From Casimicrobiaceae bacterium (lineage in GTDB: Bacteria > Pseudomonadota > Gammaproteobacteria > Burkholderiales > Casimicrobiaceae): DNA of 64,000 nt. Position numbers and translations under genes: made by a program. The stretch's first letter is position 1, and the number at the start of each line of letters is the position of its first letter. Location of the stretch: positions 25,584-89,583 of the forward strand of contig JANWWI010000006.1 in assembly GCA_025056355.1 (NCBI GenBank), given 5' to 3'. The notes beneath the pieces are model-generated. The model saw only the letters and a list, made by a program, of their open reading frames with translations. It was not told the DNA's origin and searched no databases. This document shows, one piece after another, positions 20,394 to 30,096 of this stretch.

Positions 20394-20945
20394 TTATCGC
20401 GCGGCGCCCTCGCGCCGAGCCCGCATGCGCCGCAAGCGCTTCCAGACCGGCCAGAGCCAAAGCGCCTGCACCGCGAAATACGCCAGTGCTGCAAGGCCAA
20501 GGCCAAGGACCAGGGTGCCGACCACCGTCGGCCAGCCTAACTGCGCCAAACCGCGCGCCACCGTGGAAAACCAGAGCGAAGAACCGAACTCAATGCCCGA
20601 GAGGTTCGGAAAAGCGCTCGTGCCGGGAAAGATGGCCTCGCCGATGAGGTAGCCGAGCCAGTAGACCCCGACAAAGGTAAAGGCATTGTTGTACCAACCG
20701 GCCAAGGTCGCCATGACCAGGTTGCCGCGAAACAGCGCGCAGAGGATCGCCACGAGAATCACCTCGGCCTGGGTCGGGATCACGCCGAGCGCAACGCCAA
20801 TGGCGGCGCCCACCGCGAGCGGGCGACGGCGAAAGGCCAGCATGTCCGAGCGGTCTAGCGCGGGTTTGAGCCATGCCAGCCACGGACGATCGAAGTGCTC
20901 AAGAATCTTTGGCTCGAGCGAGACGAGCCAGCGGCGCAGACGCAT
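20394..20945 (-). CDS. DUF2062 domain-containing membrane protein
   Basis: LKPALDRSDMLAFRRRPLAVGAAIGVALGVIPTQAEVILVAILCALFRGNLVMATLAGWYNNAFTFVGVYWLGYLIG; paralogous to next gene. Confidence 0.85.
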   Translation of the reverse strand: MRLRRWLVSLEPKILEHFDRPWLAWLKPALDRSDMLAFRRRPLAVGAAIGVALGVIPTQAEVILVAILCALFRGNLVMATLAGWYNNAFTFVGVYWLGYLIGEAIFPGTSAFPNLSGIEFGSSLWFSTVARGLAQLGWPTVVGTLVLGLGLAALAYFAVQALWLWPVWKRLRRMRARREGAAR

Positions 20946-20969
20946 CGGCGCGGAGCTTGGGCGGTACGG

Positions 20970-21518
20970 TCAACCGCCCCGGGGTGGTTGACGACTGCGC
21001 ATTCTCTTCCATCGTCTGCGCACCGGCGCCAGAAACGCAAGCTGCGTGAGGGCGTAAGCGTTTGCGGCCAGGAACGTTCCGAGCACGGCCAGTCCGACCA
21101 CCAGCGGCCAGCCGAGCGCCTGGACCCAGTCGACAAGACCGGAAAAAAACCCACTCGCCCCGGCCGCCGCATTCCACTCGGGCATGCTGTGCGTACCCGG
21201 CAGAATGAGCGCCCCCAAGCTGAAGGCGAGCATGTAGATCGGCACGAGCGTGAGCGGGTTGGTCCACATCGAGCCAATGATCCCGGCGATCACATTGCCG
21301 CGAAAAAGCACGCACAGAAGGGTGGTGCCGATCACCTGCACCGGACCGGGAACCGTGCCGCACAAAATGCCAAAGGCCAGGCCACGCGCAAGCGGCTCGC
21401 GCGTGAAGCTAAACACATCATGCCGATCAAGCCAGGGCTTGAGCCACGCAAGCGAGGGCCGATCGAACTCAGCCAGCACGCGCGGCTCCAGTTGGCGTAG
21501 CCAATGACGCAATTTCAT
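20970..21518 (-). CDS. DUF2062 domain-containing membrane protein (second copy)
   Basis: LKPWLDRHDVFSFTREPLARGLAFGILCGTVPGPVQVIGTTLLCVLFRGNVIAGIIGSMWTNPLTLVPIYMLAFSLG; ATG overlaps the terC stop (TCAT at 21515-21518 on + strand). Confidence 0.87.
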   Translation of the reverse strand: MKLRHWLRQLEPRVLAEFDRPSLAWLKPWLDRHDVFSFTREPLARGLAFGILCGTVPGPVQVIGTTLLCVLFRGNVIAGIIGSMWTNPLTLVPIYMLAFSLGALILPGTHSMPEWNAAAGASGFFSGLVDWVQALGWPLVVGLAVLGTFLAANAYALTQLAFLAPVRRRWKRMRSRQPPRGG

Positions 21519-22492
21519 TCGCCCATCATATACGCTCGCTTAGCCGACTTTCGAGTGCTCCAGAACGAGGCCACGATGGAAATGGCGATGATCGAGGCGG
21601 TCACGGCAAGCGCGATGCCGATCGGAATTTTGTAGACATCGAGCAGCAGCATCTTCACGCCGATAAAGATCAGCACGAGCGCCAGGCCGTAGGCGAGAAG
21701 ATGAAAGCGCTCGGCCAGATCCGCAAGCAAAAAGTAAAGCGCCCGCAAGCCGAGAATCGCAAAGACATTGGCCGTGAGCACGATGAAGGGATCCTGCGTG
21801 ACCGCAAAAATCGCCGGGATCGAATCCACCGCGAAGATCACATCGGTGGTTCCAATCAGCACAAGCACCACAAAAAGCGGGGTGTAGTGTTTGACCCCGT
21901 CGATTCTCGTGGTGAGCCGCTCGCCGTCGAAGCGAGTCGTGATGCGGATGCGCTTTTTCAGAAATTTGAGCACCGGGTTGTCTTCGATTGAGGGCTCCTT
22001 GCCGGCGGCAAACCACATCTTGAAGCCGGTGATCACGAGGAAGGCGCCAAAGACGTAAAGAATCCAGTGAAACTGCGCAAGCAGCCACGCCCCGGCCAGG
22101 ATCAGCATCGCGCGCAGCACGATTGCCCCGATGATGCCGATGATGAGCGCGCGCTTTTGATACTCCGCCGGCACGGCGAAGTAGGTAAAGATCATCAGAA
22201 AGACAAAGATGTTGTCGACCGAGAGGCTTTTCTCGACCAAGTAACCGGTCAGAAACTCCATCGCGACCGTGTTGGCGACGCTTCGCCCTTGGGTCGCATC
22301 CAAATACCACCACAGCCAGGCCACGAAGACGAAGGCCAGAAAAAACCAAACCAAGCTCCAGAGGAGAGCCTCACGGAAGCTCACCCTGTGAGCACCCTGC
22401 TTTTCCATCACCAGCAGGTCGACTGCGATCGCCATCACGACGAACATCGCAAAGCCGGCCCACATCCACCCAGTGCCGATCGTCTCCATCAT
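21515..22492 (-). CDS. TerC family protein (Alx-like)
   Basis: VDLLVMEKQGAHRVSFREALLWSLVWFFLAFVFVAWLW...TGYLVEKSLSVDNIFVFLMIFTYFAVPAEYQKRALIIGIIGAIVLRAMLI...GTTDVIFAVDSIPAIFAVTQDPFIVLTANVFAILGLRALYFLL. Confidence 0.93.
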   Translation of the reverse strand: MMETIGTGWMWAGFAMFVVMAIAVDLLVMEKQGAHRVSFREALLWSLVWFFLAFVFVAWLWWYLDATQGRSVANTVAMEFLTGYLVEKSLSVDNIFVFLMIFTYFAVPAEYQKRALIIGIIGAIVLRAMLILAGAWLLAQFHWILYVFGAFLVITGFKMWFAAGKEPSIEDNPVLKFLKKRIRITTRFDGERLTTRIDGVKHYTPLFVVLVLIGTTDVIFAVDSIPAIFAVTQDPFIVLTANVFAILGLRALYFLLADLAERFHLLAYGLALVLIFIGVKMLLLDVYKIPIGIALAVTASIIAISIVASFWSTRKSAKRAYMMGE

Positions 22493-22615
22493 GCTGCCGC
22501 GCGTTGAGTCCTCGTTCCGCGACCCGTTTCGCTCCCGCTCAGACGCCCGTGTCTGGGCCGAGGCCCGACGCCGGATGCGCGCTTCGTGCGGCGCATCTGC
22601 GCATGGAGCGCAAAC

Positions 22616-22790
22616 CAAGTCCTCACCGAAGGTCTTGCACGAACCGCGGGCAGCCGACCGGCCAGTGGTGACCGGACCCGGACCTTGCATCCGGGTGTGG
22701 CACGTGGTTCCGTCCATCCCGGATTCACCCGCACGTTGCGCACGGGCTGCACGTCCTGACGGGATTGACGCGGGAGCTACTCCCCTTCTG
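22616..22790 (-). ncRNA. candidate yybP-ykoY (Mn2+-sensing) riboswitch upstream of terC
   Basis: Minus strand reads AAGGGGAGTAGCTCCCGCGTCAAT...GCAAGACCTTCGGTGAGGACTTGG, resembling the conserved 5' AGGGGAGUAGC and 3' GCAAGACCUUUG elements as I recall them for this class; located in the TerC 5' leader. Confidence 0.82.
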
Positions 22791-22797
22791 GGTCGAA

Positions 22798-22826
22798 ATT
22801 ATCGCCTAACCGCACGGCGTTGCCAG
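22798..22826 (-). promoter_or_regulatory. sigma70-like promoter for the terC leader
   Basis: Minus strand CTGGCA-17 nt-GATAAT; predicted start a few nt before the AAGGGGAGTAGC riboswitch 5' element. Confidence 0.5.
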
Positions 22827-22854
22827 CTCGGGAGAACTCGCGCAGTGCGCCGCT

Positions 22855-24171
22855 TCAGCGCAACCGGCAACCGCGATCCGTAAGCACACCCGAGACGACT
22901 GAGGGGAGGTTGAGGAGGCCCTTGTCTTGGGCTTCCTCGGCGCAGTCTTTCCGCCACGCCTGCTCGATGTCGCGCGCGAAGCGTTCGCGCTCCGAAAGGG
23001 AGGGGGCCACGGAGGGCGGCACGCGTCCGCGGCGCCGGTCGGCTTCGCGCAGCGCCTCACGGATCGCGCTGCGGCGTCCGGATTCGAGATCGAGCTCGCG
23101 CGGTGCGCGTCCGCCTTCTTCGCCGGAAGAGGCGGCCGGAGCCGCGAGCGGAGCTGACGCGGGTACCGCACTCGGCAGCGTCACGGCCGCAGGAGCACTT
23201 GCGCCCGCGGCGGGGCTCGCCGAGCCGGTCCCGCTCGGCCCGCCGCTTGCCGGGGCTGCTTTCGAATCCGCCGCGGCCGCGGATGCGGGTGCAACGGACG
23301 GTGCCGCCGCCGAGGCAGGGGGCGCAGGCACCGGCGCCGTGGGTGCAGCCTCTCGGCTCGGCGGCCTGGTTAATTTGGGTTCCGGCTTGGGTTCACCGGT
23401 GGCTGAATCGGCCGGCGACACCTTTGGCTCAAGCTCCGGCGTCGGCTCAACCGACCGATCAGTTGCGGGCGGCGAGGCTTGCGCCGCCTCCGAGGAGGTG
23501 GCGCGCGCGGCAGGACCGGCCGGTACTTCCGGCCCCGGGGCCGGGCGCGCTGGGACGGTCGGTGCAACAGCGTGCTCGGGTCCGGGTGCCGGCGTTTGCG
23601 CGGCAGCCGGGGGCGCTGGGCTTGTGCGCGGCAAAGGCGCAGAAGGCTCCGGGCGCTCGCGCAGCACCGGCTCTGGCGCAAGCGGTGCAAGCGGGGTCAG
23701 CGGCTCAAGGCGCGGCTCGCGAAGCGGCGCTCGAAGTGGCTCGGGCAGCGGTAAGACGAGCACGCGTTCGGCCGGCACTTCCAGCGGCGTGGGCGCGCTC
23801 TGCGCAGGCCACGGCAGCAGGATCTCGGGCGCCGAGGATGGAGGTGATAGAACGGGCGCTGACGGCGCGGCGGTCCGCTGGGGCGGCGGGGCCGGCCGCA
23901 CGGGACGGATCGGCTCGGCAGCCGACAACGCAGCTTGCGGCGGTGTCACCGTTGCACGCAAGGGCACGGCCGGCTCCTCGGGGCGTTCCCTTCCGCCTAA
24001 GGCAAGCCCCCCATCGCCCGCTCGCCAGAGTAGCGCTGCCGCATGTAACGCCACCGAGGCAAACAGCGCCAGGCCAAGTCGCTCGTGGTCGCGGTTGCGC
24101 GACGCAGGCACGCTCAGCACCGCGCCATAGGCGTGCCGAAGCGCATCGTGCAAGGCGGCAGGGGCTTTCAC
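22855..24171 (-). CDS. Pro/Ala-rich TonB-like membrane-anchored hypothetical protein
   Basis: N-terminal hydrophobic segment LGLALFASVALHAAALLW, long Pro/Ala/Glu-rich linker, compact C-terminus EQAWRKDCAEEAQDKGLLNLPSVVSGVLTDRGCRLR. Confidence 0.6.
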   Translation of the reverse strand: MKAPAALHDALRHAYGAVLSVPASRNRDHERLGLALFASVALHAAALLWRAGDGGLALGGRERPEEPAVPLRATVTPPQAALSAAEPIRPVRPAPPPQRTAAPSAPVLSPPSSAPEILLPWPAQSAPTPLEVPAERVLVLPLPEPLRAPLREPRLEPLTPLAPLAPEPVLRERPEPSAPLPRTSPAPPAAAQTPAPGPEHAVAPTVPARPAPGPEVPAGPAARATSSEAAQASPPATDRSVEPTPELEPKVSPADSATGEPKPEPKLTRPPSREAAPTAPVPAPPASAAAPSVAPASAAAADSKAAPASGGPSGTGSASPAAGASAPAAVTLPSAVPASAPLAAPAASSGEEGGRAPRELDLESGRRSAIREALREADRRRGRVPPSVAPSLSERERFARDIEQAWRKDCAEEAQDKGLLNLPSVVSGVLTDRGCRLR

Positions 24172-24241
24172 GCAAGCTCGCAGTGTACGGGGCCCGCTTG
24201 CCTACAATTCGTCCACCAATCGTTTCTCGGCTCAAGCCGCC

Positions 24242-24565
24242 ATGTCTCAGACCACGCGCGATCTGCACCAGGAAATCGAAACGCTCCTGCGCGAGCACGA
24301 CGTCGTGCTGTTCATGAAAGGCACGCCGCAGTTTCCGCAGTGCGGCTTTAGCGCCACGGCAGCAAAGCTCCTGGCAAAAAACGGAGTCACCCAGTTCAAA
24401 AGCGTCAACGTGCTCGAAGACCCGGAGATGCGCGAAGCGATCAAGGTCTACTCGAACTGGCCGACGCTGCCACAACTCTACATCCGCGGCGAATTCATCG
24501 GCGGCTGCGACATCATGCGCGAAATGGACGCCGATGGATCGCTTGCGCGCAAGTTGCGCGGCTAG
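24242..24565 (+). CDS. grxD: monothiol glutaredoxin, Grx4 family
   Basis: DVVLFMKGTPQFPQCGFSATAAKLL (CGFS), NWPTLPQLYIRGEFIGGCDIMREM. Confidence 0.95.
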   Translation: MSQTTRDLHQEIETLLREHDVVLFMKGTPQFPQCGFSATAAKLLAKNGVTQFKSVNVLEDPEMREAIKVYSNWPTLPQLYIRGEFIGGCDIMREMDADGSLARKLRG

Positions 24566-24566
24566 C

Positions 24567-26690
24567 TCAGGCGCTTGCGTCGCCTTCGAGCCGTTCGGCC
24601 TCAAGCACGCCCGGCACACGCCTGAGCGCCGCAAGACAACGCTCAATAGCGCGCCGGGAACGCACGCGAACCACGAAGTCGAGCTCGGCCACGCCGCGCG
24701 TATCGATGTAGACCGTGCGCGACTGAACGGCATCGATGCTGACGCGTTCGCTGGCGAGGGTGCTCGCGCAGTCGGCCAGCAGTCCGACGCGATCGTTGGC
24801 CCGTAGTCGAATCGTCGACGGCAGTGTCTTTGCGAGCGGCGCCGCCCAGCGGATCGGCAGCATGCGCCTGCGCGCGACGGCGCGCAAACCCACGGCGCAG
24901 TGGCTTCGGTGCACCATGAGCCCGGCTTCGTCCGGCACCGCGAAGATGTCATCGGGCGGAATCGGTTGGCAGCGCTCGCAGTAGAGCAGTCCCGACTCGG
25001 TTCGTCCATCGGCAACGAGCGGCTCGTCGGCGCGAAGCCACTCCAAATCGGCGGCTCGGGGCATGACGCCGGTCAGATAGGCCGCTGCCAACGTCGCACT
25101 CGCCGAACCCGAACCGATCGCGAAGAGCGCATCCTCGGGTGTACGAGCATGCGCCCAATCGGCCAAGCGCTGCCAGGCTGCGCGATCGAGCGTGCATGTC
25201 GGATCGAGGGCCGCAACGCGCTCGAGCAACAAGGTTCGGCCCCGAGCAACCGTCTGCGCGTGGGCCCTTTCGCGCAACCAGTGGCGCAGCTTGGCGCGCG
25301 CCCGAGGCGACTGAAGCAGCGGCAACCAACCCGGATGAGCGCGTATCTCGCTCGCGGTGAGGATTTCAACCACATCGCCCGTTTTGAGCACGACCGACAA
25401 ATCGCGTAATTCGCCATTGACACGGGCTGCACTGGCCCGTAGCCCAACGTCGGTATGCACGGCGAAGGCAAAATCGAGTGCACTTGCGCCAACCGGCAGC
25501 TTGAAGCCGCGGCCCGCCGGCGAAAAGGTCCAGATCGCGCGCAGATCGACGATCTCGCGCAACGAGCGCGTGATGGCTCCTGGCTCAGCGAGCACGCTGG
25601 CCGCCGCGGCCACCTCGTCGATCCACCCCCCGTCCCAGCTCAGTGTGATCGCACCGAGTGCCCGGGGCGGCGGAAAGCTCAGGATGAAGTCCGCCGAGAG
25701 TGCTTCGCGCGTATAGAACATGCGGCAGCCGATCCAGCCATCGCGCACCTCGACCCGAAAACTGCCAGGCACCATGGTTGCCTCAAGATGCAGGTGCGCA
25801 AGCGCCGCGTAAGCCGATTGCACGCTGTCGAATGCGATGCGCAGGGTCGGCACGCCGAAAAAGGACCGATCGCGCGCATGCTCGCGCAGATAGGCCGCAA
25901 GGAGGCGAAAGTCCTCCGCTTCGCCGCCGTCGCGCCGGCCAAGCGAAACGCGGGACGGGTACTGGCGAGCAAGGGCAGAGACGCGCAAGATGCGCTCGGC
26001 GTCGACTTTGGCACGACCCAGCGCGCGTCGTTCCAGAATCGGCTGCCGCCATGGATAAAGAATGCGCCGCGAGCGAACGTAGAGCTCATCGCCCAGGCCG
26101 TTCAAGCCCACGTGCGCGGCCAACGGGCAGTAGATCGCAAGCGTCTCGCGGGCCACGCGTTCGCGCTTGGCAGGGCGCAAGGCGTCGAGGGTGCGCACGT
26201 TGTGCAGCCGGTCGGCGAGCTTGAGCGCAAAGACTCGTCGGTCGCGCCCGCCGGCAGCCAAGAGCTTTCGAAGCGTTTCCTCGGCGGCCGAGAGCGAGGT
26301 GCCGGCCAGCGCTGCCGTGTCGAACTTCGACACGGCATCGACGATGGCCGCAACGGTCGGACCAAAGTGTTCTTTGAGTGTTTCGAGCGAGACCGCACAG
26401 TCCTCCACAGTGTCATGCAGGAGCGCCGCGCACAGCGCGTCGGCATCGGGGACGGTCTCGAAGAGAATTTGCGCAACCGCAAGCGGATGGCTGATGTAAG
26501 CCTCGCCTGAGGCGCGAAACTGCCCACGGTGCGCGCGCTCGGCAAAATCCCAGGCCGAGCGCACCCGGGCTAGATCGGCCGCGCCCAAGTGCGGCGCGAG
26601 GCGATCGAAAAAAGCAGAGGCCTCGGGCGCAATCGGCTCCCGGGCTTGCTCCGGGGCGGCCTCCGTGCAGTCGGCCGCCATAGCGCTCAA
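24567..26690 (-). CDS. spoT: RelA/SpoT family protein (HD hydrolase, TGS, ACT; synthetase region diverged)
   Basis: [79 protein letters not shown]-like C-terminus; gmk-rpoZ-spoT synteny. Confidence 0.88.
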   Translation of the reverse strand: MSAMAADCTEAAPEQAREPIAPEASAFFDRLAPHLGAADLARVRSAWDFAERAHRGQFRASGEAYISHPLAVAQILFETVPDADALCAALLHDTVEDCAVSLETLKEHFGPTVAAIVDAVSKFDTAALAGTSLSAAEETLRKLLAAGGRDRRVFALKLADRLHNVRTLDALRPAKRERVARETLAIYCPLAAHVGLNGLGDELYVRSRRILYPWRQPILERRALGRAKVDAERILRVSALARQYPSRVSLGRRDGGEAEDFRLLAAYLREHARDRSFFGVPTLRIAFDSVQSAYAALAHLHLEATMVPGSFRVEVRDGWIGCRMFYTREALSADFILSFPPPRALGAITLSWDGGWIDEVAAAASVLAEPGAITRSLREIVDLRAIWTFSPAGRGFKLPVGASALDFAFAVHTDVGLRASAARVNGELRDLSVVLKTGDVVEILTASEIRAHPGWLPLLQSPRARAKLRHWLRERAHAQTVARGRTLLLERVAALDPTCTLDRAAWQRLADWAHARTPEDALFAIGSGSASATLAAAYLTGVMPRAADLEWLRADEPLVADGRTESGLLYCERCQPIPPDDIFAVPDEAGLMVHRSHCAVGLRAVARRRMLPIRWAAPLAKTLPSTIRLRANDRVGLLADCASTLASERVSIDAVQSRTVYIDTRGVAELDFVVRVRSRRAIERCLAALRRVPGVLEAERLEGDASA

Positions 26691-26896
26691 ACGCCGACCT
26701 TCTTCAAAATCGAGTGGTCGATCTTGCCCGCCGCGATCTCACGCAGCGCCGTCACAACCGGTTTGTCTTTCTTCTGCGCTTCGATCAGCGGCGCGTGCCC
26801 GGCGGAGAGCTGCCGCGCGCGCACCGCAGCAGCCAAGGTCAGCTCGAAGCGGTTGCTCATGTTGGCAAGGCAATCATCCACGGTAATGCGGGCCAT
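26687..26896 (-). CDS. rpoZ: DNA-directed RNA polymerase subunit omega
   Basis: [33 protein letters not shown]...[16 protein letters not shown]. Confidence 0.95.
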   Translation of the reverse strand: MARITVDDCLANMSNRFELTLAAAVRARQLSAGHAPLIEAQKKDKPVVTALREIAAGKIDHSILKKVGV

Positions 26897-27491
26897 AGAA
26901 ACGCTCCAAAAGGGAAGTTGGAAGCAAACGAGTCCGGCATCGTTCCGCACGAACAATGGCGCGAAGCTTCACAAGCGCCTCGTCGAAGAGATCATTCACA
27001 ATACCATAGTCGAACTCGTGCACGTGGCGCACGTCTTCGCCAAGCTGGGCAAGGCGCCGGAGGATGACCTCTTCGGCATCGGTCGCGCGGGCGCGCAGTC
27101 GCGCTCGAAGCGCCTCGGGCGAGGGCGGCAGGATGTAGACCGAGGCCGCCTCCGGGAAGCGTTCGCGCAGGCGTCGCGCGCCCTGCCAGTCCACATCGAA
27201 GATAAGGTCGGGGCCATCGCTTGCCAAGGCCGCCTCGACCGGCGCGCGCAGGGTGCCGTAGAGGTTGCCGTAAACCTCCGCCCACTCGAGGAACTCGCCG
27301 CGCTCCCGCCGGGCTTGAAACTCTTCGACGGTGAGGAAGTGGTAGTCGCGCCCGTCGACCTCGCCCGCCCGCGGAGCGCGCGTCGTGCAGGATACCGAAA
27401 GCCTGAGCCGGGCATCCTCGGCCAGAAGCGCCTGAATCAGCGAAGTTTTCCCGGCGCCCGAGGGCGCGGTCACGATAAACAAACAACCCAT
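26874..27491 (-). CDS. gmk: guanylate kinase
   Basis: [58 protein letters not shown]. Confidence 0.95.
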   Translation of the reverse strand: MGCLFIVTAPSGAGKTSLIQALLAEDARLRLSVSCTTRAPRAGEVDGRDYHFLTVEEFQARRERGEFLEWAEVYGNLYGTLRAPVEAALASDGPDLIFDVDWQGARRLRERFPEAASVYILPPSPEALRARLRARATDAEEVILRRLAQLGEDVRHVHEFDYGIVNDLFDEALVKLRAIVRAERCRTRLLPTSLLERFYGPHYRG

Positions 27492-27599
27492 GGGAACTGG
27501 ATCGCAAAAATCGCCGGCAAGACGTCCGTGGCACGAGCACGCCGCCCGGCCGATTATGCCGCCTGCCCGGAATGACCAGCCCTAGAATCGCAGGCGAAC

Positions 27600-28655
27600 A
27601 TGCTTCTTGTGACCGGCGGCTGCGGCTTTATTGGCAGCAATTTCATCCTCGACTGGCTCGCGCTCACTGAGGAGCCGATCGTCAACCTGGATCGCCTCAC
27701 CTACGCGGCCAATCCCCTTTCGCTTTCCGCGGTAGCAAGCGACCCGCGCTACCGCTTCGTGCAGGCCGACATCGGTGATGAGGCCGCCGTCACGCGCGTC
27801 TTTTTCGAACATCGACCGCGTGCGGTCGTGCACTTCGCGGCCGAGAGCCATGTGGATCGCTCGATTCATGGGCCGCTTGAATTTGTCCGCACCAATGTGC
27901 TCGGTACGGCCACCCTGCTTGAGGTGGCACGGCGCTACTGGCGCGAACTGCCCGAGGCCGAGGCAAAGCGCTTCCGCTTTGTGCATGTGTCGACCGATGA
28001 GGTTTTCGGATCCCTCACGCCGGAGGCGCCGCGCTTTACCGAAGCCTCACGCTATGAGCCGAATTCCCCCTACAGCGCCTCGAAGGCGGGGTCGGATCAT
28101 CTGGCGCGGGCCTACCACCACACCTACGGATTGCCGGTGGTGATCACCAACTGTTCGAACAACTACGGACCGCGGCAGTTCCCTGAGAAGCTCATCCCGC
28201 TCATGATCGTCAATGCGCTCTCCGGCAAGCCGCTACCGATCTACGGCGACGGGCAGCAGGTGCGCGATTGGCTCTATGTGGGCGACCACTGCGCAGCGCT
28301 TCGGCGTGTGCTCGAAGCGGCCCCGCCCGGCGAGCTGTATCTGATCGGCGGAGATGCCGAGCGCACCAATCTCGAGGTGGTCCGCACACTCTGCAGCCTG
28401 TTGGCCAAGCACCGGCCCGGGCGCGACTATACGGCGCTCATCACGCATGTGGCCGATCGCCCGGGACACGACCGGCGCTACGCGATCGATGCCAGCAAGC
28501 TCAAGCGCGAGCTCGGCTGGACCCCGACCGAGAGCTTCGAAAGCGGGCTTGAGCGCACGCTGTGCTGGTACCTCGAGCACCCGGAGTGGCTCTCGCAGGT
28601 GCTTTCAGGCGAGTATCAGCGCTGGATCGCCACCCACTACGGAGCGCACGCATGA
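27600..28655 (+). CDS. rfbB: dTDP-glucose 4,6-dehydratase
   Basis: [61 protein letters not shown]. Confidence 0.96.
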   Translation: MLLVTGGCGFIGSNFILDWLALTEEPIVNLDRLTYAANPLSLSAVASDPRYRFVQADIGDEAAVTRVFFEHRPRAVVHFAAESHVDRSIHGPLEFVRTNVLGTATLLEVARRYWRELPEAEAKRFRFVHVSTDEVFGSLTPEAPRFTEASRYEPNSPYSASKAGSDHLARAYHHTYGLPVVITNCSNNYGPRQFPEKLIPLMIVNALSGKPLPIYGDGQQVRDWLYVGDHCAALRRVLEAAPPGELYLIGGDAERTNLEVVRTLCSLLAKHRPGRDYTALITHVADRPGHDRRYAIDASKLKRELGWTPTESFESGLERTLCWYLEHPEWLSQVLSGEYQRWIATHYGAHA

Positions 28656-29539
28656 AGGCGGCACGCAAAGGCATCATCCTCGCCGGCGGTGCAGGCACAC
28701 GCTTGCATCCGGTCACCCAAGCGGTAAGCAAGCAGCTGCTTCCGGTCTACGACAAGCCGATGGTGTATTACCCGCTTTCGGTCCTGATGCTGGCCGGGAT
28801 CCGGGAAATCCTCGTCATCTCGACGCCGCAGGATACGCCGCGCTTTGCCGAGCTGCTGCGCGATGGCCGTCAGTGGGGCATCGAGCTTTCCTACGCCGTG
28901 CAGCCCTCGCCCGACGGGCTGGCACAGGCCTTCATCATCGGTCGCTCGCATGTGGAGGGGCATCCCTCGGCGCTGGTGCTTGGCGACAACATCTTCTACG
29001 GACATGACCTGCAGCCGCTCTTGACCGCCGCGAACGCGCGAAGCGACGGCGCCACCGTGTTTGCCTACCATGTTCAGGACCCCGAGCGATACGGCGTGGT
29101 GGAATTTGACGCCGAACGGCGCGCGGTGTCGATCGAAGAAAAACCAGCCCGCCCGAAGAGCAACTACGCGGTGACCGGGCTCTACTTCTACGACCCCGAG
29201 GTGGTCGAAATCGCCGCCGCGATCAAGCCCTCCGCGCGCGGCGAGCTCGAAATCACGAGCGTGAATGCCGAATACCTCGCGCGCGGCAAACTGCATGTCG
29301 AAATCCTTGGCCGTGGCATGGCCTGGCTCGACACGGGCACTCATGATGCGTTGCTTGAGGCTTCGCACTTCGTCCAGACGATCGAGCGGCGGCAGGGCCT
29401 CAAGATTTGCTGCCCCGAAGAGATCGCCTACCGGCAGGGCTTCATCGACGCCGCTCAGCTCGAGCGGCTTGCCGCCCCGCTTGCCAAGACGGGCTACGGG
29501 CGCTATCTGCTGTCGCTGCTTCACAGCCGGGTGTTTTGA
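28652..29539 (+). CDS. rfbA: glucose-1-phosphate thymidylyltransferase
   Basis: [45 protein letters not shown]. Confidence 0.96.
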   Translation: MKAARKGIILAGGAGTRLHPVTQAVSKQLLPVYDKPMVYYPLSVLMLAGIREILVISTPQDTPRFAELLRDGRQWGIELSYAVQPSPDGLAQAFIIGRSHVEGHPSALVLGDNIFYGHDLQPLLTAANARSDGATVFAYHVQDPERYGVVEFDAERRAVSIEEKPARPKSNYAVTGLYFYDPEVVEIAAAIKPSARGELEITSVNAEYLARGKLHVEILGRGMAWLDTGTHDALLEASHFVQTIERRQGLKICCPEEIAYRQGFIDAAQLERLAAPLAKTGYGRYLLSLLHSRVF

Positions 29540-30096
29540 TGAGCGCACCGATGCTTGCGGTGGAGGCCACACCGCTGCCCGGCTGCTTGATCCTGACGCC
29601 GCGGGTGTTTCGCGACGAGCGCGGGCATTTTTTCGAATCCTTCAACGCGCGGCGTTTCCGCGAGGCGACCGGCCTTGACGTGGCGTTCGTGCAGGACAAC
29701 GAAAGCGTCTCAACCGAACGGGTGCTGCGCGGCATCCACTACCAAATCGAACAAGCCCAGGGCAAGCTCGTGCGCGTGGTCGCCGGTGCCGTGTGGGACG
29801 TGGCGGTGGACCTGCGCCGGAGTTCGCCCACCTTCGGGCGCTGGTTTGGCGTCGAGCTTTCCGCAGAAAACGGCCGGCAGTTCTGGATTCCGCCGGGCTT
29901 CGGGCACGCCTTTGTGGTCACACGCGGACCAGCGACCTTCCTCTACAAAACCACCGACTACTACGCGCCTGAACACGAACGCACGATCCGCTGGGACGAT
30001 CCGACGCTCGCGATCGCCTGGCCGGTGACTGAGCCAATCCTGAGCACGAAGGACGCCGCAGGCGCGCTCTTCCGAGACGCCGAGGTCTATCCGTGA
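29539..30096 (+). CDS. rfbC: dTDP-4-dehydrorhamnose 3,5-epimerase
   Basis: FRDERGHFFESFNARRFREATG, FVQDNESVSTERVLRGIHYQ, WIPPGFGHAFVV. Confidence 0.95.
   Translation: MSAPMLAVEATPLPGCLILTPRVFRDERGHFFESFNARRFREATGLDVAFVQDNESVSTERVLRGIHYQIEQAQGKLVRVVAGAVWDVAVDLRRSSPTFGRWFGVELSAENGRQFWIPPGFGHAFVVTRGPATFLYKTTDYYAPEHERTIRWDDPTLAIAWPVTEPILSTKDAAGALFRDAEVYP

Noticed and set aside
22820-24130. 436-aa plus-strand ORF (Gly/Ala/Ser-rich)
   Set aside because: Antisense to the Pro-rich TonB-like gene; the minus-strand frame has a plausible TM segment and a start close to the divergent grxD.
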